Below the pieces are notes generated by a model. That model saw nothing but the letters and a program-made list of their open reading frames with translations, was not told the DNA's origin and ran no database searches. DNA of 64,000 nt from Ramlibacter montanisoli (lineage in GTDB: Bacteria; Pseudomonadota; Gammaproteobacteria; Burkholderiales; Burkholderiaceae_C): contig NZ_JABFCS010000002.1 of NCBI RefSeq assembly GCF_013087525.1, positions 186,001-250,000 of the forward strand, read 5' to 3'. Positions 57,889 through 64,000 of this stretch are shown here, in pieces; positions within the stretch are counted from its first letter, which is position 1, and every line of letters begins with the position of its first letter. The translations under genes were made by a program, and so were the position numbers.

Positions 57889-58784
57889 CTTCCGACCCAT
57901 TGAAGATCGGCTTCATCGGCCTGGGCGTGATGGGCACGCCGATGGCGGGGCACCTGGTCGCCGCCGGCCACCAGCTGTACCTGCACACCCGCAGCAAGGT
58001 GCCGCCCGCACTGGCCGACAGCGGCGCCACCCAATGCATCAACGCCCGCGGCGTCGCGGAACGCGCGGACATCGTGTTCCTCATGCTGCCGGACACGCCG
58101 GACGTGGAGCAGGTTCTGTTCGGCGAATACGGCGTCGCGGGCGGCCTGGCGCGCGGCAAGCTGGTGGTGGATTGCAGCTCGATCGACCCGATCGCCACCC
58201 GCGCATTCGCCGCGCGCATCCGCGAACGGGGATGCGAGTACGTGGATGCGCCGGTGTCGGGCGGCGAAGTGGGCGCGAGGGCCGCCAGCCTGAGCATCAT
58301 GGCCGGCGGCAGCGAAGCGGCGTTCGCGCGCGCGCAGCCGCTGCTGGCGCTGATGGGGAAGAACATCACGCACGTCGGCGCGGTCGGCGACGGCCAGGTC
58401 TGCAAGGTCGCCAACCAGATCGTGGTCGCCCTCAACATCGCGGCGGTGGCCGAGGCGCTGGTGTTCGCATCCAAGGCCGGCGCCGATCCGGCCAAGGTGC
58501 GGCAGGCCCTCCTGGGCGGCTTCGCGTCCTCGCGCGTGCTGGAGGTGCACGGCGAACGGATGATCAAGCGCACCTTCGCGCCGGGCTTCCGGATCGCGCT
58601 GCACCAGAAGGACCTGAACCTGGCGCTGCAGGGCGCGCGCGCGCTGGGCCTCGCGCTGCCGCAGACTGCGATCGCGGCCCAGCTCATGCAGGCGTGCGCG
58701 GCGCTGGGGCTGTCGCAGTCCGACCACTCGGCCGTGGTGCAGGCGCTGGAAGCGATGGCGCAGCATGCCGTGGCGAACCCTTGA
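57885..58784 (+). CDS. glxR: Tartronate semialdehyde reductase (2-hydroxy-3-oxopropionate reductase)
   Basis: Reduces tartronate semialdehyde to D-glycerate with NAD(P)H. 299 residues with the beta-hydroxyacid dehydrogenase signature IGFIGLGVMGTPMAGHL, substrate loop DAPVSGGEVGARAASLSIMAGG and catalytic Lys in KVANQIVVALNIAAVAEAL. It overlaps hyi as ATGA. Completes the glyoxylate-to-glycerate route; no glycerate kinase gene follows within the window. Confidence 0.94.
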   Translation: MTSDPLKIGFIGLGVMGTPMAGHLVAAGHQLYLHTRSKVPPALADSGATQCINARGVAERADIVFLMLPDTPDVEQVLFGEYGVAGGLARGKLVVDCSSIDPIATRAFAARIRERGCEYVDAPVSGGEVGARAASLSIMAGGSEAAFARAQPLLALMGKNITHVGAVGDGQVCKVANQIVVALNIAAVAEALVFASKAGADPAKVRQALLGGFASSRVLEVHGERMIKRTFAPGFRIALHQKDLNLALQGARALGLALPQTAIAAQLMQACAALGLSQSDHSAVVQALEAMAQHAVANP

Positions 58785-58881
58785 GCCAGCGCAAGTGGCC
58801 TTGAATCCGCGTATTTCTACTCAGAAGGGGGTGGGCGAACGGGCGTAGGGTGGGGTGCACAGAAGAACAGAAGGCACACCC

Positions 58882-61173
<2,292 letters not shown>

Positions 61174-61182
61174 TCGGGCGGC

Positions 61183-61213
61183 ACAAAAAAATAGAGCGCC
61201 CGGCCAGGCGCTC
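61183..61213 (-). terminator. Rho-independent terminator for the GlsB-type gene
   Basis: On the minus strand the hairpin GAGCGCC-TGGCCG-GGCGCTC (61213-61194) is followed directly by TATTTTTTTG. It lies about 55 bases past the stop of the gene at 61267-61533. It also separates that gene from the convergent maeB. Confidence 0.85.
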
Positions 61214-61217
61214 CATG

Positions 61218-61237
61218 ACGCGGGCGCAGACCCGCGT
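61218..61237 (+). terminator. Candidate terminator hairpin for maeB
   Basis: ACGCGGG-CGCAGA-CCCGCGT forms a 7-base GC stem 45 bases past the maeB stop. A moderately T-rich stretch (TACTTCGTTTCTTATTCG) follows. Less canonical than the minus-strand terminator beside it. Confidence 0.45.
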
Positions 61238-61266
61238 GGGGTACTTCGTTTCTTATTCGTTTCCGC

Positions 61267-61533
61267 TTAGCGGACGCGGCCGCGGCGGAACAGGTTCACG
61301 ATCGCCAGCAGGATGACGGCGCCGATCAGCGACACGACCACCGAGCCGATGCTGATGCCCTGGTTGATGGTGCCCACGCCCACCAGCGGGGAGATGAGCC
61401 AGCCGCCCAGGAAGGCGCCGACGATACCCACCACGACGTTCAGCAGGATGCCCTGCTGACCGTCAGTGCGCATCACGAGGCTGGCCAGCCAGCCGACGAT
61501 ACCGCCAATGATCAACCAAATCAGAAAACCCAT
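61267..61533 (-). CDS. GlsB/YeaQ/YmgE family small membrane protein
   Basis: 88-residue protein with three hydrophobic segments rich in glycine (FLIWLIIGGIVGWLASLVM; LLNVVVGIVGAFLGGWLI; SIGSVVVSLIGAVILLAIVNLF) and a basic end RRGRVR. This is the transglycosylase-associated/GlsB stress protein family. It has its own clear terminator. Role probably in envelope stress; no enzymatic residues are seen. Confidence 0.9.
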   Translation of the reverse strand: MGFLIWLIIGGIVGWLASLVMRTDGQQGILLNVVVGIVGAFLGGWLISPLVGVGTINQGISIGSVVVSLIGAVILLAIVNLFRRGRVR

Positions 61534-61866
61534 AGTCGCACTCCTTTAGCCGCGAACGGCGTGTTGTTGATGGTCGGGCCATGGCCTTTTGGGGGCCACG
61601 GTCCACCTGCCCGGGGAGGGCCGGTGCTGCTCACTATGGTTGCGCCAGTAAAGCGCGGGCGTAGGCGGGGAGTGGTCCCGGAGTGCGGGGCTAGCGCGTG
61701 GGTACGTCGGACTAGTCGTACCGTAACCGAGCCATTTTTCACGGGTAAGCCCGGTCAGGCGGGAATAAGCGCAGGCCTGACAATACGGCCGCGCGGGTAC
61801 AGCTCGACGGCATCGATCTTGCTTTTACCCGTGGGTCCACATATCAAGGCATTCCGGAGCCGATTC
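61534..61866. other. 333-base intergenic region without a gene
   Basis: No convincing coding region. It must hold the divergent promoters of the GlsB-type gene and the NitT/TauT-type operon. Visible structure: inverted repeat GGTACG (61701-61706) ... CGTACC around ACTAGT, and a distant pair CACGGGTAA (61740-61748) / TTACCCGTG (61825-61833). A TTGCTT-N17-TATCAA pair at 61819-61847 is a possible promoter for the gene at 61867. All tentative. Confidence 0.4.
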
Positions 61867-62901
61867 ATGCACAAGAGGGTATTTCTCCACGCCATGGGCG
61901 CCGTCGCGCTCGCCACCACCTCGGCCGTCCAGGCGCAAGCCGTCACGCCGATCAAGTTCCAGCTCGACTGGCGCTTCGAGGGTCCGGCCGCGCTGTTCCT
62001 GGTCCCCGCCGCCAAGGGCTACTTCAAGGATGCCAAGCTGGACGTGACCATCGACGCCGGCACCGGCTCCGGCGCTGCGGTCCAGCGCGTGGCCAGCGGC
62101 ACCTACGACATGGGCTTCGCCGACATGGCGGCCCTGATGGAGTTCCACGCCAACAACCCGGACGCGCCGAACAAGCCGGTGGGCGTGATGATGGTCTACA
62201 ACAACACGCCGGCCGCCGTGATGGCGCTGAAGAAGTCCGGCATCAAGTCGCCGGCCGACCTCACCGGCAAGAAGCTGGGCGCGCCGGTGTTCGACGCCGG
62301 CCGCCGCGGCTTCCCGATCTTCCAGAAGGCCAACGCGATCCAGAACGTGACCTGGGTGTCCATGGACCCGCCGCTGCGCGAGACCATGCTGGCGCGCGGC
62401 GAGGTCGACGCCATCACCGGCTTCACCTTCACCTCGCTGCTGAACCTGGAAGCGCGCGGCGTGAAGCTGGAGGACGTGGTGACGCTGCCCTACCCGCAGT
62501 ACGGCGTGAAGCTCTATGGCAACGTGATCATCGCCAGCCCCAAGCTGATCCGCGAGAACCCGCAGGCGATCAAGGCCTTCCTGGCCGCCTTCGCCAAGGG
62601 CGCCAAGGAGGCGATGGCCAACCCGGACGCCGCCGCCGAGACGATCAAGGCGCGCGACGGCATCGCCAACATCGACATGGAGAAGCGCCGCTTCCGCATG
62701 GCGATCAACGACGTGATCGCCAGCCCCGACGCCCGCGCCGAAGGCTTCGGCCAGGTCGTTCCCGCGCGCCTGTCGCTGATGGCCTCGCAGGTGTCCGACG
62801 CCTTCAACACCAAGACCCGCGTCAACGCGGACACCGTCTGGAATGGCTCCTTCCTGCCTTCGAAGGCGGAGCTGAACGTGCTGCCGCCCGCGCGCAAGTG
62901 A
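61867..62901 (+). CDS. NitT/TauT-type ABC transporter substrate-binding protein (NMT1/SsuA-like)
   Basis: 344-residue periplasmic receptor: signal peptide to ~25 (TSAVQAQA), then KFQLDWRFEGPAALFLVPAAKGYFKDAKLDVTIDAGTGSGAAVQRVASGTYDMGFADMAALMEF, typical of the NMT1/SsuA/TauA fold. The start at 61867 gives a proper signal peptide; an upstream in-frame extension is non-coding. It heads an importer with the ATPase and permease that follow. Ligand not identifiable: taurine, sulfonates, nitrate, pyrimidine precursors or organic acids are all possible. Confidence 0.92.
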   Translation: MHKRVFLHAMGAVALATTSAVQAQAVTPIKFQLDWRFEGPAALFLVPAAKGYFKDAKLDVTIDAGTGSGAAVQRVASGTYDMGFADMAALMEFHANNPDAPNKPVGVMMVYNNTPAAVMALKKSGIKSPADLTGKKLGAPVFDAGRRGFPIFQKANAIQNVTWVSMDPPLRETMLARGEVDAITGFTFTSLLNLEARGVKLEDVVTLPYPQYGVKLYGNVIIASPKLIRENPQAIKAFLAAFAKGAKEAMANPDAAAETIKARDGIANIDMEKRRFRMAINDVIASPDARAEGFGQVVPARLSLMASQVSDAFNTKTRVNADTVWNGSFLPSKAELNVLPPARK

Positions 62902-63743
62902 CGGGGCAGGCGCAGGACGTCGCCGCCGCGGGCGGCGACTTTTTCATCCGCTTCTCGGACGTCTGGCTCGCCTACAACGAGGAACTGGAGCAGGCCGGCC
63001 ACTTCGCCGTGGAGGCGATCGACCTGAAGGTGCGGCAGGGCGAATTCATCGCCATCGTCGGGCCTTCCGGCTGCGGCAAGTCCACCTTCATGAAGCTGGC
63101 CACCGGCCTGCGGCCGCCCTCGCGCGGCCGGGTCGTGATCGACGGCCAGCCGGTGACCGGGCCGCTGAAGATCTCCGGCATGGCCTTCCAGGCACCGTCG
63201 CTGCTCCCCTGGCGCACCACGGTGGACAACGTGCTGCTGCCGCTGGAGATCGTGGAGCCCTACCGCAGCCAGTTCAAGCGCAAGAGGCCGGAATACGTGG
63301 AACGCGCCCGCGCCCTGCTGCGCAAGGTGGGCCTGGCCGGCTACGAGGACAAGTTCCCCTGGCAGCTCTCGGGCGGCATGCAGCAGCGCGCGAGCATCTG
63401 CCGCGCGCTGATCCACGAGCCCAAGATGCTGCTGCTCGACGAGCCCTTCGGCGCGCTCGACGCCTTCACGCGCGAGGAGCTTTGGTGCATCCTGCGCGAC
63501 CTGTGGACCGAGCAGCGCTTCAACGTGGTGCTGGTCACGCACGACCTGCGCGAATCGGTGTTCCTGGCCGACACGGTGTACGTGATGAGCCGCAGCCCCG
63601 GCCGCTTCGTGGTGCAGCGGCAGATCGAGCTGCCGCGGCCGCGCGACCTGGAGATCACCTACACCAGGGAGTTCACCGACATCGTGCACGAGCTGCGCGG
63701 GCACATCGGCGCGATCCGCAAGACCACGGAGGTGGCGCCATGA
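62898..63743 (+). CDS. ABC transporter ATP-binding protein (NitT/TauT family)
   Basis: 281-residue ATPase. Walker A VGPSGCGKSTFMKL, Q-loop MAFQAPSLLPWRT, signature QLSGGMQQRASICRAL, Walker B MLLLDEPFGALDAFTREEL and H-loop LVTHDLRES are complete. Start GTG at 62898 overlaps the receptor gene stop as GTGA; the first ~20 residues are non-conserved. Energises the importer with the permease at 63740. Confidence 0.93.
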   Translation: MTGQAQDVAAAGGDFFIRFSDVWLAYNEELEQAGHFAVEAIDLKVRQGEFIAIVGPSGCGKSTFMKLATGLRPPSRGRVVIDGQPVTGPLKISGMAFQAPSLLPWRTTVDNVLLPLEIVEPYRSQFKRKRPEYVERARALLRKVGLAGYEDKFPWQLSGGMQQRASICRALIHEPKMLLLDEPFGALDAFTREELWCILRDLWTEQRFNVVLVTHDLRESVFLADTVYVMSRSPGRFVVQRQIELPRPRDLEITYTREFTDIVHELRGHIGAIRKTTEVAP

Positions 63744-64000
63744 GGAACCGCGCCTTCGAGAAATGGGCGCCCTGGCTGCTGGTGGCGGCGGTGCTGATCC
63801 TCTGGCAGGTGGTGGTGCAGGGCTTCGCGATTCCCGAATACCTGTTCCCCTCGCCCTGGGAGATCACCAGGCAGATGGTGGAGTTCAAGGGCCCGCTGCT
63901 GGCCGCGGCCTGGAGCACCTTCTGGGTCACCATGGTGGGCTTCGGCCTGGCCATCGTGGTCGGCGTGATGCTCGGTTTCCTGATCGGGTCCTCGCGCCTG
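63740..64000 (+). CDS. ABC transporter permease, NitT/TauT type (3' end off window)
   Basis: First 87 residues of a SsuC/TauC-type permease: MRNRAFEKWAPWLLVAAVLILWQVVV, AIPEYLFPSPWEITRQMVEF (the PSP signature of the family) and the start of the membrane domain AAWSTFWVTMVGFGLAIVVGVMLGFLIG. ATG overlaps the ATPase stop as ATGA. Cut by the window end. Confidence 0.9.
   Translation, partial: MRNRAFEKWAPWLLVAAVLILWQVVVQGFAIPEYLFPSPWEITRQMVEFKGPLLAAAWSTFWVTMVGFGLAIVVGVMLGFLIGSSRL

Noticed and set aside
61561..62901. A 446-residue version of the NMT1-type receptor starting at 61561
   Set aside because: The first 100 residues have no family match and precede a perfect signal peptide that starts at 61867, so the upstream part is intergenic.

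Overview
The window is about 64 kb of very GC-rich DNA. It has strong C/G third-position bias, densely packed operons, abundant Bug/TctC-type binding proteins without their permeases, TRAP transporters and a complete Sox cluster. Together these point to a betaproteobacterium of the Burkholderiales, probably Comamonadaceae; genus and species cannot be fixed from what is visible. No rRNA, tRNA, CRISPR array, insertion sequence or phage gene was seen.

Layout. (1) 1-13761 is a hexuronate/aldarate island. It holds an SMP-30 lactonase (cut by the left edge), a 2-hydroxyacid dehydrogenase, a TRAP transporter (dctM-dctQ-dctP) and uronate dehydrogenase on the minus strand. A FadR-type regulator stands divergently and is followed by kdgD, a Bug receptor, glucarate dehydratase, a semialdehyde dehydrogenase, a second Bug receptor and galactarate dehydratase. 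These enzymes can carry galacturonate or glucuronate through galactarate/glucarate to 2-oxoglutarate. (2) 13739-25252 is a mixed housekeeping and regulatory stretch: a NadM-Nudix protein, a lytic transglycosylase, a MerR regulator with a textbook operator facing a cupin gene, a triheme cytochrome, a Crp/Fnr regulator, DUF2892, OsmC, GIY-YIG, and a hybrid histidine kinase with a receiver partner. (3) 25268-29507 holds methionine uptake (metQ, metI, metN), an alpha/beta hydrolase and a sulfate-binding protein. (4) 29638-36137 is a catabolic operon of unknown substrate (SDR, TRAP transporter, split transketolase) with a divergent LysR regulator. (5) 36180-50128 is a sulfur-oxidation island: soxCDYZAXB, a SoxH-like metallohydrolase, an ArsR regulator, a periplasmic DsrE protein, a divergent PhnD-like binding protein and three YeeE/YedE transporters. 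(6) 50085-61173 holds a LysR/Bug/2-hydroxyacid dehydrogenase unit, a DUF2917 gene, a LysR, a response regulator, the glyoxylate operon gcl-hyi-glxR and the malic enzyme maeB. (7) 61267-64000 holds a GlsB-type membrane protein and a NitT/TauT-type ABC importer cut by the right edge.

The genes fit a metabolically versatile heterotroph that uses plant-derived uronic acids, glyoxylate-forming substrates and small organic acids, and gains extra energy from thiosulfate. Candidate operators were found for the FadR, MerR, Crp/Fnr, ArsR and two LysR regulators. TTGAC-N4-GTCAA dyads occur both before the Crp/Fnr gene and before a YeeE gene, which suggests a small sulfur-related regulon.

Quality warning. 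At least 18 frameshifts interrupt 13 otherwise well-conserved genes, mostly single missing bases at short G/C runs, and one further nonsense codon was seen. This is far more than biology would give, so most are probably consensus errors. The affected genes are described here as whole genes with the break points noted. I did not find an obviously new biological system. The best candidates for new biology are the kinase-less TRAP/SDR/split-transketolase operon and the accessory part of the Sox island.
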